Assembly: GCA_947471245.1 (NCBI GenBank)
Contig: CANIXM010000126.1
Span: 1 to 6,150 of the forward strand
Length of the DNA: 6,150 bases
Direction: 5' to 3'
Source of the DNA: Paludibacteraceae bacterium
GTDB lineage: Bacteria; Bacteroidota; Bacteroidia; Bacteroidales; Paludibacteraceae
Numbering within the stretch: the stretch's first letter is position 1; every line of letters starts with the position of its first letter. Below, piece by piece: positions 1-6,045 of the stretch. The translations under genes and the position numbers were made by a program. The notes below the pieces were generated by a model that searched no databases, was not told where the DNA came from, and worked only from the letters and a program-made list of their open reading frames with translations.

Positions 1-1211
1 CTCAGGCCGATGCAGTGTTTGTAAATACCTGTTCGGTACGTGATAATGCCGAACAAAAAGTGATTAACCGCCTTCAATATTTTCAATCGCTCAAGCGAAA
101 GAATAAAAAAATGATTATTGGCGTGATTGGCTGTATGGCCGAACGGGTGAAAGATGAACTGATCACCCAACACGGAGCTGACATTGTAGTGGGTCCAGAT
201 GCGTACTTGGACATTCCCAATCTGGTAGGAAGCGTAGAGCAAGGTAGCAAAGCCATCAACGTACAACTTTCAACTACCGAAACCTATCGCGATGTATTGC
301 CTACACGTATCGGAAACACCATTGCAGGGTTTATTTCCATCATGCGTGGGTGCGACAATTTCTGTACTTATTGCATCGTGCCATTCACCCGTGGAAGGGA
401 AAGAAGCCGTGATGTAGCTAGCATTCTCAACGAACTCAGGGATTTAAGGGCAAAAAATTATAAAGAAGTGACCCTACTTGGTCAGAATGTGGATTCGTAT
501 GAATTTACACATGGTAAAACATTGATAGACTTCCCCGAATTACTGTCCATTGTAGCAGAAGCTGCACCCGAAATTCGGTTTAGATTTACCACCTCACATC
601 CCAAAGACATGAACGATAGAACATTGGAGATGATAGCAAAATATCCCAATATCTGTCAATTCATACACCTTCCAGTGCAATCAGGAAGCAATAAAATTCT
701 AAAACTAATGAATCGAAAATACACCCGCGAGTGGTATTTGGAGCGAATTGCTGCGATCAAACGGATTTTGCCAGAGGCTACTATTGGCACCGATGTGTTT
801 TGTGGTTTTCATGACGAGACCGAAGAAGACCATCAGCAAACGCTGTCTTTGATGCGTGAAGTAGAATTTGACATGGCATTTATGTTCAAATACTCCGAAC
901 GACCAGGCACGGTTGCCGCACGGAGTTTGCCTGACAATGTTGACGAGGAGGTGAAGGTCAGGAGATTAAATGAAATAATCGCTCTTCAAAACGAACTGTC
1001 CAACCAAAGCAATCAACGTGACATCGGAAAAACTTTTGATGTATTGGTCGAAGGATTCTCAAAACGCTCAAAGGAACAGCTATTTGGACGTACATCCCAA
1101 AATAAAGTGGTGATTTTCCCACGCCTTGGAAGACGTATTGGAGAGACAATCAGAGTAAAAATTGAGTCGGCATCATCTGCCACACTGTTAGGCGTAGTGG
1201 TCGAGGATTAG
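1..1211 (+). CDS. miaB: tRNA-2-methylthio-N6-isopentenyladenosine37 synthase MiaB (5' end missing)
   Basis: MiaB is a cytoplasmic radical-SAM enzyme that adds a methylthio group to isopentenyl-A37 in tRNAs reading UNN codons. The frame is open from base 3 (QADAVFVNTCSVRDNAEQK), so the start lies upstream; about 60-80 residues are probably missing, including the first cysteine of the N-terminal cluster. Two of the three auxiliary-cluster cysteines are visible: in VNTCSVRD (codon at 30) and IGVIGCMAER (codon at 132). The radical-SAM CxxxCxxC is in RGCDNFCTYCIVPFTRGRER, with cysteine codons at 351, 363 and 372. A C-terminal TRAM RNA-binding domain spans about 1017-1208. The NTCSVRDNAEQK and MRGCDNFCTYC...TRGRERSR signatures fit MiaB better than the related RimO or MtaB. 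Arg codons are mixed (CGA, AGA, AGG, CGG), unlike the CGT-rich sdhA. The stop is TAG at 1209. It is probably a separate transcription unit from sdhC. Confidence 0.96.
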   Translation, partial: QADAVFVNTCSVRDNAEQKVINRLQYFQSLKRKNKKMIIGVIGCMAERVKDELITQHGADIVVGPDAYLDIPNLVGSVEQGSKAINVQLSTTETYRDVLPTRIGNTIAGFISIMRGCDNFCTYCIVPFTRGRERSRDVASILNELRDLRAKNYKEVTLLGQNVDSYEFTHGKTLIDFPELLSIVAEAAPEIRFRFTTSHPKDMNDRTLEMIAKYPNICQFIHLPVQSGSNKILKLMNRKYTREWYLERIAAIKRILPEATIGTDVFCGFHDETEEDHQQTLSLMREVEFDMAFMFKYSERPGTVAARSLPDNVDEEVKVRRLNEIIALQNELSNQSNQRDIGKTFDVLVEGFSKRSKEQLFGRTSQNKVVIFPRLGRRIGETIRVKIESASSATLLGVVVED

Positions 1212-1285
1212 GTATCTCCTGGCACCATAGCATTCGTTCATTTTTTATTGGTTGATAACATTTGTTACGAAAAGTGCAATAAATC

Positions 1286-1316
1286 CTTGTAATGTCAAAC
1301 GAAAGCATTAAATTTG
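1286..1316 (+). promoter_or_regulatory. Bacteroidota-type promoter for sdhCAB
   Basis: CTTG at 1286-1289 and TAAATTTG at 1309-1316 are 19 bp apart. They match the Bacteroidota primary-sigma consensus (TTTG or TTG near -33, TAnnTTTG near -7). Transcription would begin near 1321-1324, giving a leader of roughly 85-90 nt before sdhC. The match and spacing are seen in the sequence; promoter activity is inferred. Confidence 0.6.
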
Positions 1317-1319
1317 TGG

Positions 1320-1363
1320 GACTTTTTTCAAAAAAAGCATCGAGGGCTATCCTCTTGAAAGTC
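1320..1363 (+). promoter_or_regulatory. possible stem-loop in the sdhC leader
   Basis: GACTTT (1320-1325) can pair with AAAGTC (1358-1363), enclosing a second short stem, GAGG (1342-1345) with CCTC (1351-1354) and a 5-nt loop. If transcription starts near 1321 the hairpin would form the 5' end of the mRNA and might stabilise it. The stems are short and the region is AT-rich, so chance pairing is a real alternative. No known riboswitch is recognised. Confidence 0.2.
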
Positions 1364-1408
1364 AAATATAAATAATAAAAACAAGTATATTAATTTAAAC
1401 AAAAATCT

Positions 1409-2086
1409 ATGTGGTTAATCAATTCTTCTATTGGGCGAAAGCTCGTGATGAGTATTACTGGGGTGTTCCTAGTATTGTTTCTGCTGTTTCACAGCATAAT
1501 GAATATTGTAGTGATTATCTCTCCAGAGGGGTATAATGCAATATGTGCTACACTTGGTGCTAACTGGTATGCTATCGCAGGTACTTCTGTATTGGCAGCT
1601 GGTTTTGTGATTCACATCATTTATGCATTCTATTTGACCTATCAAAATAAGGTAGCTCGTGGTGCTGAGGCGTATGCAGTAGCAGGAACGCAAGAGGGTG
1701 TTAGCTGGGCTTCAAAAAACATGGTTCCACTTGGTGGCGTTATCTTAGGTTTCTTAGTGTTGCACATGTATAACTTTTGGTTCAAAATGCAATTTGCAGA
1801 ATTGACTGGTATTCACACAGGTAGTTTTGATCCTGCTAATGGTGCTGCTTTTGTGACAGAATTATTTAGCAATAAATTGTATTGTGCATTATACATTGTG
1901 TGGTTGGTTGCCCTTTGGTTTCACTTGACTCACGGTATTTGGAGTGCGTTGCAAACTACTGGTTTGAACAACAAAGTGTGGTTGCCACGTGTGAAAACCA
2001 TTTCAAACATTATATCTACCATTGTGATACTTATGTTTATGGCAATTCCATTGTATTTTCTAATCGGCTGTGGTGCTAGCTGTTAA
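1409..2086 (+). CDS. sdhC: succinate dehydrogenase cytochrome b subunit (single-subunit di-haem anchor)
   Basis: This is the membrane anchor of complex II; it carries b haem and the quinone site and holds SdhA/SdhB at the inner membrane. The 225-residue protein has five hydrophobic segments at about 11-37, 58-78, 105-125, 157-178 and 198-220. That fits the single-polypeptide cytochrome b558 family of Bacteroidota, Bacillus and Wolinella FrdC rather than the split SdhC/SdhD of proteobacteria. A histidine lies in each of the first four helices (H28, H69, H119, H172; H175 is also nearby), the arrangement expected for two bis-His b haems, so electrons probably go to a low-potential quinone such as menaquinone. 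It is the first gene of the operon, 40 bp before sdhA. The ATG follows an A-rich stretch with no Shine-Dalgarno. It ends in an unusual Cys-containing tail (GCGASC). Confidence 0.95.
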   Translation: MWLINSSIGRKLVMSITGVFLVLFLLFHSIMNIVVIISPEGYNAICATLGANWYAIAGTSVLAAGFVIHIIYAFYLTYQNKVARGAEAYAVAGTQEGVSWASKNMVPLGGVILGFLVLHMYNFWFKMQFAELTGIHTGSFDPANGAAFVTELFSNKLYCALYIVWLVALWFHLTHGIWSALQTTGLNNKVWLPRVKTISNIISTIVILMFMAIPLYFLIGCGASC

Positions 2087-2126
2087 TTAGCCAGTTGTTA
2101 ATGTAAAAAATTGAAAAAAATAAGAT

Positions 2127-4085
2127 ATGGCAAAGATTGAAGAAACAAAAATAGATGCTAGAATCCCTGAGGGACCATTGGCAGAAAAGTGGAGCAGTTA
2201 TAAAGCTCATCAGAAGTTGGTTAATCCAGCTAATAAACGTCGTTTGGATATTATCGTTGTGGGTACAGGATTGGCTGGAGCATCAGCGGCTGCCTCTTTG
2301 GCAGAGTTAGGATTCAACGTACTGAACTTCTGCATTCAAGATTCACCTCGTCGTGCACACTCTATTGCTGCACAAGGTGGTATCAATGCAGCAAAAAATT
2401 ATCAAAACGATGGTGACTCTGTGTACCGTTTGTTTTATGACACCATCAAAGGTGGTGACTATCGTGCTCGTGAAGCCAACGTGTATCGTTTGGCTGAAGT
2501 GTCCACTAGCATCATTGATCAATGCGTGGCGCAAGGTGTTCCTTTTGCTCGTGAATATGGTGGCTTGTTGGACAACCGTTCTTTCGGTGGTGCTCAGGTT
2601 TCTCGTACTTTTTACGCAAAAGGTCAAACAGGACAACAATTGCTACTTGGTGCATACTCTGCTTTGAGTCGTCAGGTTGGCAAAGGTGCTGTGAAGCTTT
2701 ATTCTCGTTACGAGATGTTAGATGTGGTTGTTGTTGAAGGTCGTGCTCGTGGTATCATTGCTCGTAACTTAGTGACTGGTAAAACCGAACGTTTCTTTGC
2801 TCATGCGGTGGTAGTAGGTTCGGGTGGTTATGGAAATGCATTTTTCCTTTCTACCAATGCCATGGGTTCTAACTGCTCAGCTGCCATTCAAATGTATAAA
2901 AAAGGAGCTTATTTTGCTAACCCAGCTTATGCTCAAATTCACCCCACATGTATTCCAGTACACGGTGAAAATCAATCAAAATTGACTTTGATGTCAGAGT
3001 CACTTCGTAATGATGGACGTATCTGGGTGCCTAAGAAAAAAGAAGATGCAGAAGCTATCCGTGCAGGAAAGAAAAAAGCAACTGACTTATCAGAAGACGA
3101 AAGAGATTATTATTTAGAGCGTCGTTATCCTGCTTTCGGTAACCTTGTGCCTCGTGATGTTGCTTCACGTGCAGCTAAAGAGCGTTGTGATGCAGGTTTT
3201 GGTGTTGGTAATACTGGATTGGCTGTTTATCTTGACTTCTCTGATGCCATCAATCGTTTGGGAGAAAATGTAGTGCGTGCTCGCTATGGTAACCTGTTCC
3301 AAATGTATGAAAAAATCGTTGATCATAATCCATATAAAACACCTATGATGATTTATCCAGCTATCCACTATACCATGGGTGGTGTTTGGGTAGATTATGA
3401 ACTACAAACTTCTATCCAAGGATTATTCTGTATTGGTGAGGCCAACTTCTCTGACCACGGTGCTAACCGTCTGGGAGCTTCAGCATTGATGCAAGGTCTA
3501 GCTGATGGCTATTTCGTATTGCCATACACCATCCAAAATTATTTGGCTGACCAAATCCGTGTGCCTCGCATGAGTACCGATTTACCTGAATTCGAAGCAG
3601 CTGATAAAGCTGTAGCTGACAAAATCACAAAATTGATGAGCATTCAAGGAAAACGTTCGGTAGATTCACTTCACCGCGAACTTGGTCTTATCATGTGGGA
3701 TTTCGTAGGTATGGGTCGCAATAAAGCAGGTCTAGAAAGTGCCATCGAAAAAATCAAAGCCGTACGCAAAGAGTTTTGGTCGAATGTGTTTGTTCCAGGC
3801 AAATCAGAGGACATGAATGTGGAATTAGAAAAAGCACTTCGTGTTGCTGACTTTATTGAAATAGGCGATCTAATGGCTCGTGATGCATTGATGCGTGAAG
3901 AATCATGTGGTGGTCACTTCCGTGAAGAATACCAAACACCAGAAGGTGAAGCACTTCGTAACGACGAAGAGTTCTCATTTGCTTCTTGTTGGAAATTCAC
4001 AGGTGAAGGTCAAGAACCAGTATTGATCAAAGAACCACTTGTATATGAATTTGTACACCGTCAACAACGTAATTATAAAGCGTAA
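2127..4085 (+). CDS. sdhA: succinate dehydrogenase/fumarate reductase flavoprotein subunit
   Basis: This catalytic subunit of complex II oxidises succinate to fumarate using covalently bound FAD, on the cytoplasmic face. The 652-residue length fits the longer Bacteroidota/FrdA-like class. Visible motifs: the dinucleotide-binding glycine motif VVGTGLAGASAAA (44-56); the FAD-linking histidine H78 in RRAHSIAAQGG; the substrate-site segment around H272 (QIHPTCIP); the catalytic-arginine motif PRDVASR (R343); H414 in IHYTMGG; and R448 in SDHGANRLGASALMQGL. Assignments follow alignment by eye to E. coli SdhA (R286, H354, R399). The C-terminal helical/capping region is present and the frame is intact. 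Arg is mostly CGT and Gly mostly GGT, the biased usage expected of a highly expressed gene. The start is preceded by ATAAGAT with no Shine-Dalgarno. The direction of the reaction cannot be decided from sequence; context favours aerobic SDH. Confidence 0.97.
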   Translation: MAKIEETKIDARIPEGPLAEKWSSYKAHQKLVNPANKRRLDIIVVGTGLAGASAAASLAELGFNVLNFCIQDSPRRAHSIAAQGGINAAKNYQNDGDSVYRLFYDTIKGGDYRAREANVYRLAEVSTSIIDQCVAQGVPFAREYGGLLDNRSFGGAQVSRTFYAKGQTGQQLLLGAYSALSRQVGKGAVKLYSRYEMLDVVVVEGRARGIIARNLVTGKTERFFAHAVVVGSGGYGNAFFLSTNAMGSNCSAAIQMYKKGAYFANPAYAQIHPTCIPVHGENQSKLTLMSESLRNDGRIWVPKKKEDAEAIRAGKKKATDLSEDERDYYLERRYPAFGNLVPRDVASRAAKERCDAGFGVGNTGLAVYLDFSDAINRLGENVVRARYGNLFQMYEKIVDHNPYKTPMMIYPAIHYTMGGVWVDYELQTSIQGLFCIGEANFSDHGANRLGASALMQGLADGYFVLPYTIQNYLADQIRVPRMSTDLPEFEAADKAVADKITKLMSIQGKRSVDSLHRELGLIMWDFVGMGRNKAGLESAIEKIKAVRKEFWSNVFVPGKSEDMNVELEKALRVADFIEIGDLMARDALMREESCGGHFREEYQTPEGEALRNDEEFSFASCWKFTGEGQEPVLIKEPLVYEFVHRQQRNYKA

Positions 4086-4088
4086 AGC

Positions 4089-4119
4089 CCCTCCAACCTC
4101 CCCAATAGGGAGGCTTTTT
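4089..4119 (+). terminator. palindromic repeat with terminator-like hairpin after sdhA
   Basis: CCTCCC (4097-4102) pairs with GGGAGG (4108-4113) around a 5-nt loop and is followed by CTTTTT. An alternative outer pairing joins AAGCC (4085-4089) with GGCTT (4112-4116). The structure has the form of an intrinsic terminator but lies inside the sdhCAB operon, so partial termination or mRNA 3'-end protection is more likely than a full stop. The CCCCTCCAACCTCCCC stretch resembles the GC-rich repeats flanking the tandem array downstream. Confidence 0.5.
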
Positions 4120-4171
4120 GGGAGATATTTATTCAGAAATCGATTTAATCAAAAAATAACTAACTTCAGTT

Positions 4172-4196
4172 TTCCCCCTTGGGGGAATTAAAGGGG
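4172..4196. repeat. C5/G5 palindrome upstream of sdhB
   Basis: TTCCCCC and GGGGGAA (4172-4187) form a perfect 7-bp inverted repeat around TT, followed by another GGGGG at 4192-4196 that could compete for the same C tract. The second G run ends 11 bases before the sdhB ATG, so the fold could affect ribosome access. It looks like the other arm of the GC-rich repeat that starts at 4089. Confidence 0.5.
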
Positions 4197-4207
4197 GCTT
4201 ATAAGAT

Positions 4208-4963
4208 ATGGAAAAAAGTATAAATGTGACGCTTAAAGTTTGGCGTCAGGCAGGTCCAAAGGTCAAAGGTGCTTTTGAGACATACAAACTAAATAATGTT
4301 TCTACTGATAGTTCATTCCTCGAAATGATGGATCAGTTGAACGAGCAATTAATCAGCGAACGCAAAGAACCAGTAGTCTTTGATCACGACTGTCGCGAAG
4401 GTATCTGTGGCATGTGTAGCATGTTTATCAACGGACACCCACACGGACCAGATGGTGAAATCACTACTTGTCAGCTACACATGCGTATGTTTAAAGATGG
4501 TGAAACTATCACCGTAGAACCATGGCGTTCTGCTGCATTCCCTGTCATCAAGGATTTGATGGTAGATCGTGGAGCGTATGACAAGATCATTCAAGCTGGT
4601 GGATATGTGAACGTAAACACAGGTGGTGTGCCTGATGCTAACGCTATTCCAATCTCCAAGATTGATGCTGATGAGGCAATGGACGCTGCATCATGCATCG
4701 GATGTGGAGCTTGTGCTGCTGCTTGTAAGAATGGTTCAGCCATGTTGTTCGTTGCAGCTAAGGTGAGTCAATTGGCATTGTTGCCACAAGGTCGTGTGGA
4801 AGGTGCTGCACGTGCTAAAGCCATGGTTGCCAAAATGGACGAACTTGGTTTTGGTAATTGTACCAATACAGGTGCTTGCGAAGCAGAATGTCCTAAGAAT
4901 GTTTCTATTTCGCACATCGCTCGTTTGAACCGAGAATTTATTTGTGCTAAATTGAGCGATTAA
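4208..4963 (+). CDS. sdhB: succinate dehydrogenase/fumarate reductase iron-sulfur subunit
   Basis: This subunit carries electrons from the SdhA flavin to the quinone/haem site in SdhC through three iron-sulfur clusters. It has 251 residues. The N-terminal plant-type ferredoxin domain has the [2Fe-2S] cysteines C62, C67, C70 (CREGICGMC) and C88. The C-terminal domain has C163, C166 and C169 (CIGCGAC) plus C228 for [4Fe-4S], and C173, C218 and C224 for [3Fe-4S]. The spacing matches E. coli SdhB closely (C206/C212/C216 there correspond to C218/C224/C228 here). All expected ligands are present. It is the last gene of sdhCAB, separated from sdhA by 122 bp that hold palindromic repeats, a wide gap for subunits of one complex. 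The ATG is in the same context as that of sdhA (ATAAGATATGG). Confidence 0.97.
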   Translation: MEKSINVTLKVWRQAGPKVKGAFETYKLNNVSTDSSFLEMMDQLNEQLISERKEPVVFDHDCREGICGMCSMFINGHPHGPDGEITTCQLHMRMFKDGETITVEPWRSAAFPVIKDLMVDRGAYDKIIQAGGYVNVNTGGVPDANAIPISKIDADEAMDAASCIGCGACAAACKNGSAMLFVAAKVSQLALLPQGRVEGAARAKAMVAKMDELGFGNCTNTGACEAECPKNVSISHIARLNREFICAKLSD

Positions 4964-4994
4964 TAATTTTTATTTTCAGATAAAAATGCTTTTT

Positions 4995-5038
4995 ACAACA
5001 AAGGATACTTTTAATAAAAGTATCCTTTGTTGTTTTTT
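4995..5038 (+). terminator. strong intrinsic terminator of the sdhCAB operon
   Basis: An 18-bp perfect inverted repeat (4995-5012 with 5016-5033) closes on a 3-nt loop, AAT, and runs directly into a T tract (5033-5038). It begins 31 bases after the sdhB stop. The stem is AT-rich but unusually long and has no mismatch. The T run is only on the + strand side, so it should act on transcripts from sdhB. Confidence 0.9.
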
Positions 5039-5046
5039 GTACCCCA

Positions 5047-5115
5047 GCCCCCTCCGGCTCCCCCATGGGGGGAGAGGAAGACAAACCCGCAACCCCCGAC
5101 CCCTAAAAGGGAGGA
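5047..5115. repeat. GC-rich dispersed element, left copy flanking the tandem array
   Basis: The element has two palindromic parts: CCCCC-AT-GGGGGG at 5060-5072, and a weaker CCCCT/AAGGG pair around 5100-5111. It matches the copy at 5507-5604 in the same orientation, sharing CCCCCTCCG, CATGGGGGGAGAG, AAGACAA and CCCCCGACCCCT in order. Relative to that copy it lacks two internal stretches. I infer a non-coding intergenic repeat family; no transposase is present. Confidence 0.7.
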
Positions 5116-5123
5116 ATTCCAAA

Positions 5124-5546
5124 TCAATCAATATTCCCGCGAAGACAATCTAGGAGTCTGCGGAAGGTATCTATATGTCCACGAAAGCAATCTAGGAAGG
5201 CGCGGATGCCATCGATAAGACCGCGAACGCCATCGAGAAGAGCGCGAAGACCATCCGTAAGACCGCGAACGCAATCTATGAAGGCGCGAATGCAATCGAT
5301 ATGTCCGCGAATGCAATCGATATGTCCGCGAAGACAATCGAGAAGACCGCGAATACCATCTAGATGACCGCGAAGACAATCTAGATGTCCACGAGACGTT
5401 TCTATAAAACCGCGGAAGCAATCTAGGTGTTCGCAATTGGTATCTAGACAGTCGCAATTGGAATCTATACGTTCGCAACTTGAATCGATGTGTTCGCAAT
5501 TGGAATGACCCCCTCCGACTCCCTCCGCCAGTGGGCGGACAGGCAC
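5124..5546 (-). other. doubtful open frame across the array (heptad repeats)
   Basis: Because the repeat is 21 bp, one minus-strand frame reads through the array as 7-residue repeats of the form (C/G/T/S)-(L/I/F/V)-R-(G/A)-(H/L/F)-(I/L)-D, for example CLRGHIDCIRGHIDC. It would give 140 residues from a GTG at 5546, ending with a TGA just after a last heptad-like GNID. Hydrophobic residues at heptad spacings 1, 4 and 5 would suit an amphipathic helix. Against a real gene: the start lies inside the dispersed flanking repeat, no promoter or ribosome site is seen, a second minus frame is also open over the array, and the glycine content is poor for helix. No known family is recognised. I treat it as probably non-coding. 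Confidence 0.15.
5125..5506. repeat. 21-bp degenerate tandem repeat array, about 18 units
   Basis: There are 17 full 21-bp units from 5137 to 5493, with a 12-bp partial unit before (5125-5136) and a 13-bp partial unit after (5494-5506). The typical unit starts (C/G)CGCGAA, continues with a variable stretch to CAATC(T/G)A, and ends in forms such as TATGT or GAAGA. Unit positions 4, 13 and 14 (C, T, C) are invariant, while positions 8-11 and 18-21 vary. No unit has an insertion or deletion despite strong base divergence. Units at 5284-5304 and 5305-5325 differ at one base. From 5431 on the units begin TCGCAA instead. There are no unique spacers, so this is not CRISPR. The function is unknown: a DNA structural or protein-binding array, or a repeat-coding region. 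Confidence 0.92.
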
Positions 5547-5604
5547 ATGGGGGGAGAGAAAGACAACCCCAGACCCCTAACCCCCGACCCCTGAAGGGGA
5601 GAAA
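5507..5604. repeat. GC-rich dispersed element, right copy flanking the tandem array
   Basis: This is a direct-orientation relative of 5047-5115. It begins directly where the last 21-bp unit breaks off. It carries an extra hairpin, CCGCC/GGCGG (5525-5538), and an extra CCCCTAA stretch near 5575-5581. It ends in a second palindrome, CCCCT-GA-AGGGG, around 5588-5599. No coding content is apparent. Confidence 0.7.
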
Positions 5605-5890
5605 GAAACCAGTACCGAACGCTCTAGCCCTGTCTATTTGCTTTAACCACATAGAACAGATAGGGGCTATCCATTCGAATCATTTTTATACAAAGATTTG
5701 TTGTGAGCACATAGTATAAAACTGCGTTTTATTTCTTACTAAGCGTCCGTTGGTTTTTTGTTAATTGATATGCAAAAATATCGCAAAATAGTGGTGTGAT
5801 ATTTGCAATATATGGTTGGTGGAATTCGTTTATGATGTGTAGAAAATAGCATTGAAGTATGGTGATAAGTGGGGTGATGGTGGTTTTTAA
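5605..5890. other. AT-rich intergenic sequence with nothing recognised
   Basis: No convincing gene, RNA gene or repeat is seen. The only long frame (minus strand, 5729-5923, 64 codons) has no family likeness or ribosome site and runs into the palindromes that follow. A TATTTTTG on the minus strand (5780-5773) resembles a Bacteroidota -7 box but lacks a -33 partner at the right distance. Confidence 0.5.
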
Positions 5891-5992
5891 ATTCCCCGTA
5901 GGGGATGAATGTATGTATATCATTTGTATATCCGCTACGGGGAATCTATCTATCTGATAATCGATTCTATTAATCTTTATTCCCTACGGGAA
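5891..5992. repeat. cluster of CCCC-GTA-GGGG palindromes
   Basis: ATTCCCCGTAG (5891-5901) is the exact reverse complement of CTACGGGGAAT (5935-5945), and the first copy also folds on itself (CCCC-GTA-GGGG). A third relative, TTCCC-TAC-GGGAA, lies at 5980-5992. Between the second and third copies is a short CTAT microsatellite (about 5945-5954). This appears to be a second dispersed palindrome family, distinct from the one flanking the 21-bp array. No coding content is seen. Confidence 0.65.
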
Positions 5993-6010
5993 AAGAGGAA
6001 TATCTGCCTC

Positions 6011-6045
6011 TATCCCTAGCCCTTTCTCCTCAGAGAAAGGGGATA
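6011..6045. repeat. inverted repeat, possible hairpin
   Basis: CCCTTTCTC (6020-6028) pairs with GAGAAAGGG (6033-6041) around a CTCA loop, and TATCC (6011-6015) can pair with GGATA (6041-6045) outside it, sharing base 6041 with the inner stem. It has no T tail, so it is not a typical terminator. The sequence CCCTAGCCCTTTCTCC...GAGAAAGG is another palindrome of intergenic-repeat type. The remaining bases to 6150 are AT-rich with nothing recognised. Confidence 0.55.

Noticed and set aside
1212..1285. Terminator for miaB
   Set aside because: No stem followed by a T tract is visible; the TTTTTTA near 1241-1247 lacks a preceding hairpin.
2343..2667. Overlapping frames on both strands inside sdhA
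   Set aside because: They lie within the well-conserved sdhA coding sequence and match no family.
5027..5218. Plus-strand 63-codon frame over the left repeat
   Set aside because: It starts inside the terminator stem and consists of repeat sequence (Pro-rich stretch from the C-rich element).
5125..5506. CRISPR array
   Set aside because: Repeats are 21 bp and directly contiguous, with no unique spacers of constant length, and no cas genes are in the window.
5125..5506. Iterons of a plasmid replication origin
   Set aside because: The unit length fits iterons, but there is no rep gene or DnaA box cluster, and the neighbours (miaB, sdhCAB) are chromosomal.
5128..5652. Minus-strand 174-codon frame rich in Ser and Arg over the array
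   Set aside because: It is open only because the 21-bp unit lacks a stop in that frame. It also crosses the dispersed repeat and has low-complexity composition with no recognisable domain.
5729..5923. Minus-strand 64-codon frame
   Set aside because: It has no start signal or family likeness and includes part of the CCCC-GTA-GGGG palindrome cluster.
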